From Spirochaetes bacterium ADurb.BinA120 (GTDB lineage Bacteria > Spirochaetota > UBA4802 > UBA5368): a stretch of DNA of 33,015 nt. Below, one piece after another: positions 1-8,492 of this stretch. The notes beneath the pieces are model-generated. The model was not told the origin of the DNA, searched no databases, and saw nothing but the letters and a program-made list of their open reading frames with translations. Made by a program: the position numbers and the translations under genes. The DNA is taken from contig MVZN01000031.1 in the NCBI GenBank assembly GCA_002069125.1, positions 1-33,015 on the forward strand. The letters run 5' to 3'. Position 1 is the first letter of the stretch. Every line of letters begins with the position of its first letter.

Positions 1-58
1 ATGTGACATAATTTTTTCCTTCAAGAGTTTCTCTGTCCCACAGGACGGAAAGGGAAAC

Positions 59-117
59 AGTCGAAAGTTGAAAGTCAAGAGAAGGCAGTCGAAAGTCACA
101 AGTCGAAAGTTGAAAGT
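59..117. repeat. Short direct repeats (AGTCGAAAGTTGAAAGT)
   Basis: The 17-bp word AGTCGAAAGTTGAAAGT occurs exactly at 59-75 and 101-117. A truncated copy (AGTCGAAAGT) lies at 87-96. The unit itself contains a GAAAGT-type repeat. No convincing protein is encoded here; the available frames are short and mixed. Function is unknown. Confidence 0.7.
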
Positions 118-216
118 TTGGCTGGAGGTAGCTTTTATGTTTAGACCTAAAACTTGCTCTATACCTATAGACAACTCAAAACCTCAAGTCCCATGTGAAC
201 ATTCGTCCACTAAGCA

Positions 217-251
217 GCGGCACAGGAGGTGCCGCGGGCGAGGTAGCCCGC
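217..251. repeat. Two adjoining GC-rich hairpins, REP-like
   Basis: GCGGCAC at 217-223 pairs with GTGCCGC at 229-235 around a 5-nt loop. It is followed at once by GCGGGC (234-239) pairing with GCCCGC (246-251) around a 6-nt loop. The two stems share 1-2 bases, so they either compete or stack. The block lies in a gene-free stretch downstream of smc. It looks like a repetitive extragenic palindrome, but only this copy is visible here. Confidence 0.45.
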
Positions 252-383
252 TATGCCGTCCTGGCGCGGGCGACACTTCCGACATCCTGTCGGTCGGATA
301 TTCCACGATGGACCTTCCGCAGCCCTGGAGAAAGTAAAAGGGAAAGCCTATAGAAAAGCCGAGCGGCGCCTGAGCGGGGCTTT

Positions 384-425
384 CTTTGGTTACTTTCTTT
401 TGCCCCACGAAAGAAAGTAACAAAG
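384..425. repeat. Long imperfect inverted repeat (TTACTTTCTTT / AAAGAAAGTAA)
   Basis: The left arm at 384-400 (CTTTG-G-TTACTTTCTTT) pairs with AAAGAAAGTAACAAAG at 410-425. The stem is 16 bp with a single bulged G and a loop of about 9 nt. Such inverted repeats resemble MITE-like or REP-like intergenic elements. There is no transposase next to it. It could also act as a hairpin at transcript ends, but no gene ends here. Confidence 0.5.
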
Positions 426-595
426 GCCGTTTTTTATCGACTTAGGAGAGGGACTCTCTAAAAGTAACTTTTTGGACAACCCCTAACTATTGAATCAACC
501 AGTAGTTGCATTTTAAGAAAACTTAAAAATAATAGTTATTAGGACTTCCTCTAAAATACTCAGTGGATTACACTGATCGGGGTGGCCGATGCTGT

Positions 596-627
596 CGCTT
601 CGATACGCTTCGCTACTCAGCGACCGG
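596..627. repeat. REP-like word abutting the smc stop
   Basis: Read on the minus strand this is a CCGGTCGCTGAGTAGCGAAG word followed by CGTATCGAAGCG. It resembles the widespread bacterial GGTCGCTGAGC..TCGAAG class of interspersed repeats (general recollection, not searched). It starts 8 bases beyond the end of smc, so it would lie in the smc 3' UTR. The rest of positions 430-634 shows only a small GAGAG/CTCTC hairpin near 446-458 and AT-rich sequence without a gene. Confidence 0.35.
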
Positions 628-634
628 CTCTCGC

Positions 635-3403
635 TCAGGCCTCTAACTCAGCGACAACCTGCTTCTTTTCGACCTTCTCCATCTTGAGGGAAACCAGCTT
701 CGAAACGCCCGGCTCCTCCATGGTGACTCCGTAGATGGACTCGCCTATGCTCATGGTCTTCTTGTTATGGGTTACTATCATGAACTGCGTGCCCCTGGCG
801 AACTGCGAGAGCATCCTCACAAAACGGCCTATGTTCTCCTCGTCCAGCGGCGCGTCTATCTCGTCCAGAAAGCAGAAGGGCGAGGGCTTCACCATGTAGG
901 TGGCGAAGAGGAGAGCGATGGCTGTAAGCGCCCGCTCCCCGCCGGAGAGCAGGTTGATGTTCTTAAGCTTTTTGCCCGGAGGCCTTACGAATATCTCTAT
1001 CCCGCTCTCCAGAACGTTCTCCATGTCGGAAAGCTCGAGGTTCGCATCGCCCCCCTCGAAGAGCTGCTTGAAGACCTCGGAAAAGTTCTTCTGTATTTCA
1101 CCGAAGGTCGAGATGAAAAGGTCCACCGATGTGCGGTTGATGTCCTGTATGACCGAGAGTATGTCCTCGCGCGCCTTCTCGATGTCCTTCCTCTGTCCAG
1201 TGTAATACTCGAAACGCTTCTTTAAGTCCCTGAATTCCTCTATGGCAAGGTTGTTGATGGGCCCCAGGTCCTGAATCTTTTTTTTGAGGTCCTGGATCCC
1301 CTTCTGGATGTCGGGCATCTGCGACTCCTCGACCTGCGCGTCCTTTAAATCCGGGAGGCGCTTTTCGTACTCGGTCCAGAGATGTTCCTCGATGCTGTTT
1401 ATTTTAAAGACCACCTCCACCCGGGTCTTCTCCATCTCGCCGATGCGCTCCGCCGTCTTTTTAAGGCTTTCGGCGTCCTTTTTCGAAACGTCCCGCCTCC
1501 CCGTCATGCGCTTTTCGACCTCGTCGCGCTTGGCGGTAAACTCCGCAATGCTCTTCTTTAGGATTTCGCTTCGGTCGTTGAACTCGATTAAGCGCTCCTC
1601 CCACTCCCCTATCTCCCTGCGGAGATTTTCCATTATCTTCGCCGAGCGCTCCTGGTCCTCGCGGTGGTTTTCTATCTGGCGCTCTATGTCCTTCATCTGG
1701 TGGGCGAGGGACTGCAGGTTCTTCTCTATCCACGCGCGCTCGTTCTCGTTTTTCGAGAGGTCCTTCTCTATGCGCATTATCATCGCGTTTATATCTTCGA
1801 GTTCGGCCTGCTCGTTCGCTATGCGCTCTTCTAGAGCGGCTATATCGTCGTTGGCGGCTTCGCTGTCCTCCATGACCGAGCGGATGCCTGCGTCTAAGGA
1901 TTCCTTTTCGGCGTGAATGCCGGTCTTGTCGAAGAGTATGGAGCGAAATCCATCCTCGAATCCCTCGAAGAGCGCGATGTCGGCCTTAATAGCCCCCACG
2001 TCGATGCCGGCAATGGCCCTGGAAGCCTCCTCCGCGTCGCCCAGCCTTAGAGCCGCAATGGCCGTGCGAAGCGAGTCATCGAGCGCCGTAAGCTTCTCGT
2101 CGATTCTGGCGCGGACCGCGAGGCGCTCCTCCTCCGAAGCGGCAAGCTCCGCCTTTCGCTTCTCGATGGCGTCCACCAGCCTCTTTATGACCACCTCGAG
2201 GCTCGCCCTGAGACCCTTCAGCTTTTCGTCGTTGGACTTTATGCGACGGCGGTTATCCTCGATTTTATCGCGCGAGGAGTGTATGGAGCCAATCTTTCGC
2301 TTCCGCGAATCGAAGAGGCCGGCAAGCCGCGCGCGGTCCTCGTCGATTTTTTCCCGGATACGGACGCCGTCCTCCTCGTTTTTTACGGTCTCCAGGCGAA
2401 GCCGTTCGAGCGAGCCCGTGCGCTCCGCTATGTTCTTCTCCACTGCGGCCCGTCGCTCCTTTTGCTCCTCTATAAGGCCGCGGTTCTTTTCCGTGCGCGA
2501 GTCTATGTCCTCCACCTTGAGCCTGTATGTGTGGAGTTTCTTGTCCAGCTCGAAGAGATGAATCTGGATGTCGTTTTTATACTTCTCGTCCTTCTCGTTT
2601 TCGGCCGATATGGCCGACACCCGGGCGGAAAGCTCCTCGCGTTCGCGCGAAAGCCGCTCGATGTCGGAGTCTATCTTCGCGCGCCGCCTCGAGAGCTCGC
2701 CGTAGCGCAGCAGGCTCTGCCGGATATCGAGCTCCTTTAGCTCGGCCATAAGCCCCAGGTACACCTTGGTCCGCTCGGCCTGCCGGGCCTTGTGGTCCTT
2801 CTCGCGCTCTATCTCGCGGATAACGTCGTTCAGGCGCTCCAGGTTGGAGCCCGTCTCCTCGAGCTTGCGCAGTGACTCCTTCTTCTGGTATTTAAAGCGC
2901 GAGATTCCGGCCGCCTCCTCGAAGATGTAGCGGCGGTCCTCGGCCCGGCTGGAGAGGATCATGTCTATCTTGCCCTGCTCCATCACCGAATACGACGATT
3001 TGCCGATACCGGTATCCATAAAGAGCTGCTCGATGTCCTTAAGGCGGACCGGCGATTTGTTTATAAGGTACTCGGACTCTCCGTCGCGAAAGACCCTGCG
3101 GGTCACCGTCACCGAATCGGAGTCGAGAGAGAGGATCCGGTTGCTGTTGTCGATCGTTATCGAAACCTCGGCGAGCGATAAGGGCTTTCGCGATTCCGTG
3201 CCGGTGAAGATGATGTCCTCCATCTTCTCGCCGCGTATGTTTCGGGCCTGCTTTTCGCCTAACACCCATTTTATGGAATCGACCACGTTGGACTTGCCGC
3301 AGCCGTTCGGCCCCACGATGACCGTAATACCTGGCTCGAAGACTATTGGGGTTTTCTCGGCAAAGGACTTAAAGCCGAATATCTCCATCGATTTGAGAAA
3401 CAT
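635..3403 (-). CDS. smc: Chromosome segregation ATPase SMC, short form
   Basis: SMC proteins form DNA-entrapping dimers that organise and segregate the chromosome with ScpA and ScpB. The N-terminal head carries Walker A GPNGCGKS (residues 31-38) and the conserved stretch from MEQGKID to FEEAAGI (about 141-167). The C-terminal head carries signature LSGGE (819-823), Walker B with FLDEID (D847, E848) and an H-loop VTHN. Between them lie two long charged coiled coils. At 922 residues it is well short of the usual ~1170. The middle (about 450-515) is only a short, poorly recognisable segment instead of the usual 150-190-residue hinge with its glycine motifs. I chose ATG at 3403 because the protein then begins MFLKSMEIFGFKSF, as SMC proteins do; an in-frame TTG at 3445 would add 14 unlikely residues. 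Codons fit the neighbours. The transcript may continue from the upstream chemotaxis gene, but a 354-bp gap separates them. Confidence 0.95.
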   Translation of the reverse strand: MFLKSMEIFGFKSFAEKTPIVFEPGITVIVGPNGCGKSNVVDSIKWVLGEKQARNIRGEKMEDIIFTGTESRKPLSLAEVSITIDNSNRILSLDSDSVTVTRRVFRDGESEYLINKSPVRLKDIEQLFMDTGIGKSSYSVMEQGKIDMILSSRAEDRRYIFEEAAGISRFKYQKKESLRKLEETGSNLERLNDVIREIEREKDHKARQAERTKVYLGLMAELKELDIRQSLLRYGELSRRRAKIDSDIERLSREREELSARVSAISAENEKDEKYKNDIQIHLFELDKKLHTYRLKVEDIDSRTEKNRGLIEEQKERRAAVEKNIAERTGSLERLRLETVKNEEDGVRIREKIDEDRARLAGLFDSRKRKIGSIHSSRDKIEDNRRRIKSNDEKLKGLRASLEVVIKRLVDAIEKRKAELAASEEERLAVRARIDEKLTALDDSLRTAIAALRLGDAEEASRAIAGIDVGAIKADIALFEGFEDGFRSILFDKTGIHAEKESLDAGIRSVMEDSEAANDDIAALEERIANEQAELEDINAMIMRIEKDLSKNENERAWIEKNLQSLAHQMKDIERQIENHREDQERSAKIMENLRREIGEWEERLIEFNDRSEILKKSIAEFTAKRDEVEKRMTGRRDVSKKDAESLKKTAERIGEMEKTRVEVVFKINSIEEHLWTEYEKRLPDLKDAQVEESQMPDIQKGIQDLKKKIQDLGPINNLAIEEFRDLKKRFEYYTGQRKDIEKAREDILSVIQDINRTSVDLFISTFGEIQKNFSEVFKQLFEGGDANLELSDMENVLESGIEIFVRPPGKKLKNINLLSGGERALTAIALLFATYMVKPSPFCFLDEIDAPLDEENIGRFVRMLSQFARGTQFMIVTHNKKTMSIGESIYGVTMEEPGVSKLVSLKMEKVEKKQVVAELEA

Positions 3404-3757
3404 GTGTCCGCCGGTGGTCGTTTCGTTTAGTTTCGGAATGGCCAACAGCGCCCGCTGGGCGCGAAGGCCGGGGTGAGGAACGCCGAAAAGCCGCTCTCTG
3501 TAACCGAGAGCTATTACATTAGGGCCCTGGCGCAGAAGGCAAGAAGATTTTTGGAGACGGGTGAATTTTTAACCCACCCGCGCCGGGAAGGGAAAGAGAG
3601 TATTCATGCCAAATGGCCCTTTCGGCGGCGTTTCGGGGGGGATGGAGAGGCCCGGCCGGGCCTGGCTGGCGCCCTGTTAATCGGTAAGAAAACGCTGGAG
3701 CCGTGGCCCTGCCGCATCGAGTTGGGACCGGTGACGCACTCCCGTCAACATGCGGTC
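3404..3757. other. Gene-free gap between chemotaxis receptor and smc
   Basis: No frame on either strand looks like a protein here; plus-strand frames crossing it are antisense shadows of the receptor gene. It holds a small hairpin (CGGGTG at 3558-3563 with CACCCG at 3575-3580) and presumably the smc leader. No clear Shine-Dalgarno precedes the smc ATG. Confidence 0.5.
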
Positions 3758-5317
3758 CTAATTCGCATCATGAGAGGCCATCACCTCTTCCAGATCCGAA
3801 GAGAGATCCGATATCTTATTGGAATCCCCGGAAATTCTATCGGATTCCGTCGCCATGAGCTGTGTGGCTTCGTTGATCTCGGAGATGGATTTGACGATTT
3901 CACCAAGGGCCGACTTTTCCTCCTCGATGGAGCCGCTTATCTCGGAGGTCTTCAATCTGACATTCTCGGACTGCGCATTTACCGATTGGTTCACCTGTTC
4001 CTGCCTCTGTACATATTCATATACCCGCTTCATGCCGCCGGCTATGGAGTTGACGGCCTCGATAACGCTCGTAATCTTCGCCGTCACCTCCATAATGTCC
4101 CCCATGCCCTTTTCAACCTCCTGGTTGCTCGACCTGATTAGCGTGTCGATCTCTTTTATGCTCGAGGCGGTCTGGTCGGCGAGCTTGGATATCTCGTCGG
4201 CAACGACGGCGAACCCCCTCCCAGCCTCCCCGGCCCTGGCCGCCTCGATGGCCGCGTTTAGCGAAAGGAGGTTGATGCGGTCTGAGATATCGTCGATGAT
4301 TCCAATGATGTTTTTGATGTCCCTGGAGCTTTCGACGATCTTGCCGAGGCTCTCGTTCATCTTCCGCAGGGATTGTTCACCCGCCCTGGCCTCGGACGTG
4401 GTGCTGTCCGTTTGCCCCATCATCGTCCTTGTGGTCTCTCCAACCTCCATGATTACGGAGGAGAGCTCTCGGATGTGCGAGATGAGGAGCTCGAGGCTTT
4501 GCGCCTGCTCCTGTGAGCCGTTCGCCATTGAGTCCATTCCGGCGGAGATCTCTTCGATCGCTGAGGTAAGCTCTTCGACCGAGGCCGCCTGGGTATGAGA
4601 GGTCTCGGCAAAGGTCACCGATGTCTTCGAGAGGCTGCCCGACATCTCGGTAAGCTGTCCGGAGGCTTTTCGGGCGGACCGCAGGAGCCGCTTGATGATG
4701 CCCAGTTGGTCGTCGTTCTTTTTAAATTCGAGCTTCAACTCATCCAGGGTGGCGTTGAATATCGAGGCGATGAGCTGGCTTAGTATCGTTATCACCGTAA
4801 TGGTGACCGTAAAATGTATTACCCCCCATGTCGCAGCCTGCAGGCCCGTGGCGTCGAGATTGCCCTTTATCAGGTAGAATACCACGAAGTTATTCAGGAT
4901 GAAAAAGATTCCGAAACCGATGACCCATCTTCTGGTGCAATACAGGGTGGCAATGACGACAGCAACCATCAGGTAATAGAAGGATGATGAGTAGATCGTG
5001 TGCGGCGCTTTTACTGTGCGGGCGAATGCGCCTGCCAGAATGATGAGCACGAACACGCTGACCATGAGGTTCGCGGCGAAGTTGTAACGTCCGCTCCGCA
5101 GTATGAACATCGATATTATCGCAAAGATAAAAATGGAGCCGGACACCGGCCCCGTGGTCATGAAGGTTTCAGGGAAAAAGAGCAGAGAAACGAAAAACAC
5201 CGGCAGCGTTATCATGAAGATCACGAAGCATAAGACGAGGAAGGACTTCGTCAGTTTCTTTTTAAAAAAAGAGGCGTCATTGTACCGTATAAGAAAATAA
5301 TCCATAATTCTTTTCAT
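3758..5317 (-). CDS. Methyl-accepting chemotaxis protein with six membrane helices
   Basis: A membrane chemoreceptor that relays signals to CheA and CheW. Residues 1-190 contain about six hydrophobic helices (roughly 26-48, 58-74, 80-98, 110-126, 131-150, 163-187) with only short loops, so there is no periplasmic sensor domain and no evident HAMP domain. Residues about 200-519 form the alpha-helical cytoplasmic signalling domain. The highly conserved hairpin tip is at about 347-381 (RINLLSLNAAIEAARAGEAG and following). The ligand cannot be read from the sequence; this architecture suggests sensing within or at the membrane. The start at 5317 follows GGGGAG about 13 bases upstream. The gene is followed by smc on the same strand. 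No cheR, cheB or other chemotaxis gene is present in the window, so it is an orphan receptor. Confidence 0.93.
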   Translation of the reverse strand: MKRIMDYFLIRYNDASFFKKKLTKSFLVLCFVIFMITLPVFFVSLLFFPETFMTTGPVSGSIFIFAIISMFILRSGRYNFAANLMVSVFVLIILAGAFARTVKAPHTIYSSSFYYLMVAVVIATLYCTRRWVIGFGIFFILNNFVVFYLIKGNLDATGLQAATWGVIHFTVTITVITILSQLIASIFNATLDELKLEFKKNDDQLGIIKRLLRSARKASGQLTEMSGSLSKTSVTFAETSHTQAASVEELTSAIEEISAGMDSMANGSQEQAQSLELLISHIRELSSVIMEVGETTRTMMGQTDSTTSEARAGEQSLRKMNESLGKIVESSRDIKNIIGIIDDISDRINLLSLNAAIEAARAGEAGRGFAVVADEISKLADQTASSIKEIDTLIRSSNQEVEKGMGDIMEVTAKITSVIEAVNSIAGGMKRVYEYVQRQEQVNQSVNAQSENVRLKTSEISGSIEEEKSALGEIVKSISEINEATQLMATESDRISGDSNKISDLSSDLEEVMASHDAN

Positions 5318-5996
5318 AGAGGTTCATCTCCCCGGCGGCCTTGCTTTATCCGCCACCGACATTCCATCCTGCGGGCTTATGCGCTGTTCAAACTCCGGAT
5401 ATTTCGCCCGCGCCCGGAGGGTAGCTTGCCCCTGAGCGATGGGCCTTGATATGAAGCACATTACCGCCGGGCCCGAGTGTAAGAGCTCCCTGATCGGCTT
5501 TTAAGAATTTCTTCGTTTCGCCTGAACATCGACAATAGACGGACCAAAGCGTAAATACATTATACAGCTTCATGTGTTTTGCAAGCTTTTTCCGGACCAC
5601 TGGAGGCCTGCTTTATAATCGATCCCACGAATCCTCTCAAAAATAATATGGATAATATGAGTGATTTATACTGTAAAAAACCGCTATTCCTCAGAAAAAT
5701 ATTTCCCGCCCGCCTTCGGCGGATAGGATTTGAGATTGCCGCCTCGCTCTGCTCATCGCGACAGTATGTTCACCCGGATTTTGTCACACCCAATGAAACT
5801 ACATGAGGAAAACGGTTTGATTATTGGCATGATATATGCAGATATTGAAAATACGTCAATCCATCCACTGAATATTTGCCGACAGACCTGCTTGACAGAG
5901 CGCCAGAAAAAGCGCACATTACCCCTGTATGGATATCGAGAACCCGCCTTTCAAAAGCGCACTCCCCGCCAGAAGAACCGGAGAGGAATCGTGCCT
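5318..5996. other. Intergenic region, divergent control region
   Basis: The stretch lies between the minus-strand chemoreceptor and the plus-strand lipoprotein gene. A frame open from 5730 runs into the lipoprotein gene. Its first ~89 residues are rich in Arg, His and Pro, resemble no protein, and are better read as untranslated leader. The 5640-5690 and 5815-5870 parts are AT-rich and could hold promoters for either direction. I could not identify a confident -35/-10 pair, RNA gene or repeat. Confidence 0.4.
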
Positions 5997-6581
5997 ATGC
6001 CCGGTTTGAGCGCACACCTGCCTCGTTTGACGGAAGGCGCGGCCATTGCGGCCATGGCCGCTTTTGTCACGCTCGCCGCGTGCGGAGCGGCGACGCAGAC
6101 GAGGGAGCGGGACTACGCCTTCAAGGCCTACATACGGGGCAGCTCCTCGAAGGAGAATCTCTCCATGGAAAAAATTGACGGGCATCCCTCTTACGAGTCC
6201 CATTTCACGCTCGAAAAGGTGGAGGAATGCGTAAAAATCACCATCATCGCGCGTAATACCGCCCTCATAAGCGCCTATGTCGACCCGACAGTCCGCGCCT
6301 ATTTCGTGCTGGAAAAAGCCGTCGACGTATCGCGCTTCAATCCCCGCGCAGGGCGGATTGTATATACCGAGATTGCCCGAAACTTCGATATTAACTGGAA
6401 GAGCGAACGCGACACCGTTGTCTGCTCCAGGACGGAGGATCCGCTGAAAAAGCTCACCCCCGGAGCGTACCGGATACGCCTTTGCGTCTTCGATGCGAGG
6501 GAGTTCGTATTCTCGATCGCCATAGCCACCAACGAGGCGCAGGCGATTACACCCGCGCAGGCGGAGGGAGGCCCCCCGTGA
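5997..6581 (+). CDS. Putative lipoprotein, unknown function
   Basis: A 194-residue protein I do not recognise. The N-terminus has a basic segment, a hydrophobic stretch (about residues 15-28) and a lipobox TLAAC with Cys29. It is therefore probably cleaved by signal peptidase II and anchored in a membrane. The mature part is mixed alpha/beta without an obvious motif. A GGAGAGGA Shine-Dalgarno at 5980-5987 fits either ATG at 5997 or GTG at 5991, which differ by two residues. The stop overlaps the GTG start of the next gene by 4 bases (GTGA), so the two are translationally coupled and probably cooperate. Confidence 0.7.
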   Translation: MPGLSAHLPRLTEGAAIAAMAAFVTLAACGAATQTRERDYAFKAYIRGSSSKENLSMEKIDGHPSYESHFTLEKVEECVKITIIARNTALISAYVDPTVRAYFVLEKAVDVSRFNPRAGRIVYTEIARNFDINWKSERDTVVCSRTEDPLKKLTPGAYRIRLCVFDAREFVFSIAIATNEAQAITPAQAEGGPP

Positions 6582-6949
6582 AGGACCACGGATACGACTA
6601 TATGGAATCGGAGGACTCCTACGATATGGCCCTGGAGTGGGCGGCCCGGGGCGATTACGAAAAGGCCGAGGCCCATTTTAAAAAGGCCATCGAGCTCAAT
6701 CCGCGTTTCATCTACGCCTATGTAAGCCTTTCCGAGCTCCACGCGCGGCGCGGGCGCTACTCCGACGCGATCGGCGTTCTCAAGCGCGCCTCCAGGGAGG
6801 ACCCATCGTTCCATCGGCTGCATTACCTCATCGCGAAGTACGCGTACAAGATGAATAACGCCCAGCTTGCCCACAGGCACATCCTCGCAGCCCGTGAGGC
6901 CGCGCCCGAAGAGGAGCTGTATCGCCGTGCGGCAAGGATAATAGGCTGA
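6578..6949 (+). CDS. Small tetratricopeptide-repeat protein
   Basis: A 123-residue soluble protein made almost wholly of about three TPR-like helix pairs (roughly residues 13-42, 46-77 and 80-111; for example ARGDYEKAEAHFKKAIELNP followed by a second ARRGRYSDAIGVLKRA unit). TPRs mediate protein-protein contacts. No signal peptide is visible, so it is probably cytoplasmic. GTG at 6578 is chosen because GGAGGGAGG at 6562-6570 sits 7 bases upstream and the start overlaps the stop of the preceding lipoprotein gene. Longer frames starting earlier would overlap that gene extensively. A strong intrinsic terminator follows. Confidence 0.82.
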   Translation: MKDHGYDYMESEDSYDMALEWAARGDYEKAEAHFKKAIELNPRFIYAYVSLSELHARRGRYSDAIGVLKRASREDPSFHRLHYLIAKYAYKMNNAQLAHRHILAAREAAPEEELYRRAARIIG

Positions 6950-6964
6950 AGCGGCCGGGCGCAG

Positions 6965-6997
6965 AGCGGGCGTGAACATCACGAACCCGCTTTTTTT
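6965..6997 (+). terminator. Intrinsic terminator after the lipoprotein-TPR pair
   Basis: AGCGGG (6965-6970) and CGTGA (6971-6975) pair with TCACG (6979-6983) and CCCGCT (6986-6991), with a 2-nt AA bulge and an ACA loop. A run of seven T (6991-6997) follows. It lies 15 bases after the TPR stop. Confidence 0.85.
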
Positions 6998-6999
6998 GA

Positions 7000-7028
7000 T
7001 TGACGATGCCGTATTCCTGTATTATCAT
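7000..7028 (+). promoter_or_regulatory. Probable sigma-70-type promoter for the barrel gene
   Basis: TTGACG at 7000-7005 and TATCAT at 7023-7028 are separated by exactly 17 bases. They sit immediately after the T-run of the upstream terminator and about 100 bases before the barrel-protein ATG. Boxes and spacing fit a housekeeping promoter; this is not experimentally shown. Confidence 0.55.
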
Positions 7029-7128
7029 AATCGCTGACATGTCCAGTGCGCGGAAATACAGTCGCGAATCTTCGATTTAAAGCGCACTCAATTAGCGGTA
7101 CGATAACAGATTTTCGGAGGAAAGTTTT

Positions 7129-7659
7129 ATGAAAAAACTCTTCGTGGTGCTCGCCGTGCTCGGCCTGCTCTTTGCGGCGTCTAACGACTCTTTCGCCCGA
7201 GGGATAATAATCAAGGGCGGATATGCGATAATGCAGGACGACTACAAAGACGCTGATTACGACAACAAGCCCTTCTTCGGCCTTTTCTTCGACATGGGCT
7301 CATTTATTTTCAACAGCCTGCGGTTCAAGCCCGGCCTGGACTACATCGCCATGAAATCGGATCAGGGTTATGGAGACTTCGATGTATGGGGAATCCACCT
7401 GGACTGGTACTGGTACTTCCTGGGCAAGGCGGCCATACAGCCCTACCTCGGCTTCGGCGCAGCCCTCAACTACTATGATTTCGATGACCGGCACGCCGAG
7501 GAGGATTCGGACGCCGGTATCGAGGGTTTCGCCGGCGTGCAATTCGATCTATCGGGGCCGTTCGCCCTGCTTCTGGAGGCGCGTTATGTGATGCATGATA
7601 TCGCAAACCGCGACCAGAACATGGTAAAGCTCGGCGTAGGTATTCAGTACAGCTTCTAA
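7129..7659 (+). CDS. Outer-membrane beta-barrel protein (OmpW/Opr-like small barrel)
   Basis: A 176-residue exported protein. It has a typical signal peptide (MKKLFVVLAVLGLLFAASND, cleavage probably near SFA/RG) and then alternating amphipathic strands rich in Tyr, Phe, Gly and Asp (for example DWYWYFLGKAAIQPYLGFGA). It ends in Phe (GVGIQYSF), a typical BAM recognition end for outer-membrane proteins. Length suits an 8-strand barrel. GGAGG at 7116-7120 lies 8 bases before the ATG. It is monocistronic: its own promoter lies upstream and a bidirectional terminator follows. The exact family is uncertain. Confidence 0.85.
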   Translation: MKKLFVVLAVLGLLFAASNDSFARGIIIKGGYAIMQDDYKDADYDNKPFFGLFFDMGSFIFNSLRFKPGLDYIAMKSDQGYGDFDVWGIHLDWYWYFLGKAAIQPYLGFGAALNYYDFDDRHAEEDSDAGIEGFAGVQFDLSGPFALLLEARYVMHDIANRDQNMVKLGVGIQYSF

Positions 7660-7675
7660 TATTTCGAATGTGCGC

Positions 7676-7710
7676 AAAAAAAGGCGCGGAAACAATCCGC
7701 GCCTTTTTTT
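7676..7710. terminator. Bidirectional intrinsic terminator
   Basis: AAAAAAAGGCGCGGA (7676-7690) and TCCGCGCCTTTTTTT (7696-7710) form a perfect 15-bp stem around a 5-nt loop. A-run and T-run give a U-tract in both directions. It separates the converging barrel gene (plus) and pyrE (minus). Confidence 0.92.
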
Positions 7711-7725
7711 GGAGTTGCGCCTCCA

Positions 7726-8292
7726 TCAACCCAGCCGCCGGCGGTCGAAGTCGGAGCGTGAGAAGAGCGGAATGACGCTCACCCCCGTCGCCTCGATCGC
7801 CTCTCGGCCGCCCTCCTCGCGGTCCACCATCACCGCTGCCGCGATGATATCGAGCCCCGCCTCGCGCATGCGCTCTATGGCCGTAATGGTCGACCCCCCG
7901 GTGGTTATCACATCGTCTATAGCCACAACGCGCTTCACGCCGTCGAGCAGGCCCTCGATCCACCTCGCCGTTCCATGCTTTTTGGGCTCCTTGCGCACTA
8001 TGATCGGCCTTATCGACACGCCCTGGCGGTGCGCCTCGAGGCTGGTGGAAAGAGAGATTGGGTCCGCACCAAGCGTAAGCCCGCCGACGGCATCGGGCCT
8101 TAGATTTCGAATCGCCTGAAACATAATGCAACCCACAAGCGAAAGCCCCTCCGGGTCCAGGGTGGCCGCTTTGCAGTCGAAGTAATACGGGCTCTGACGC
8201 CCTGAGACCAGCGTAAACGGCGGGTTGTCCCGATAAATGAAGGACTTGTTATAGAGGATTTCAAACAGCCTGTCGCGTTCGGTATGATGCAT
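7726..8292 (-). CDS. pyrE: Orotate phosphoribosyltransferase
   Basis: Transfers phosphoribose from PRPP to orotate, giving orotidine 5'-monophosphate in pyrimidine synthesis; cytoplasmic. The 188-residue length is normal. Visible motifs are the N-terminal substrate segment SGRQSPYYFDCK (30-41), the flexible catalytic loop RKEPKKHG (100-107) and the PRPP-binding motif VVAIDDVITTGGST (122-135). ATG at 8292 has AAGGAGAG just upstream. The frame stays open a further 126 codons upstream, but that extension is translated repeat DNA (recurring WGQS from the GGGGTCAGAGC word) and is not part of the enzyme. No other pyr gene is present. Confidence 0.95.
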   Translation of the reverse strand: MHHTERDRLFEILYNKSFIYRDNPPFTLVSGRQSPYYFDCKAATLDPEGLSLVGCIMFQAIRNLRPDAVGGLTLGADPISLSTSLEAHRQGVSIRPIIVRKEPKKHGTARWIEGLLDGVKRVVAIDDVITTGGSTITAIERMREAGLDIIAAAVMVDREEGGREAIEATGVSVIPLFSRSDFDRRRLG

Positions 8293-8492
8293 TTCGCTCT
8301 CCTTGTATTTGTTCGATATCAATTGCGCCGGCCGGCGCCGCTTGACCCTTGCCTGCTCGACACCCGGAACCCGCTCTCCGAAGTCTCTTATGCCCCGGTC
8401 GGGGTTTTCTCTCCTTTGGGCCTCATTCCAGCATTCGCTCGGGGTGCAGGCCGGGGAGAGAAACAGCCGCGAGCCAGGCGCGCGGTAAAGGA

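Noticed and set aside
68-423. Short protein-coding frames in the left-end repeat region
   Set aside because: They translate hairpins and repeats, overlap on opposite strands and have no ribosome-binding site or protein-like composition.
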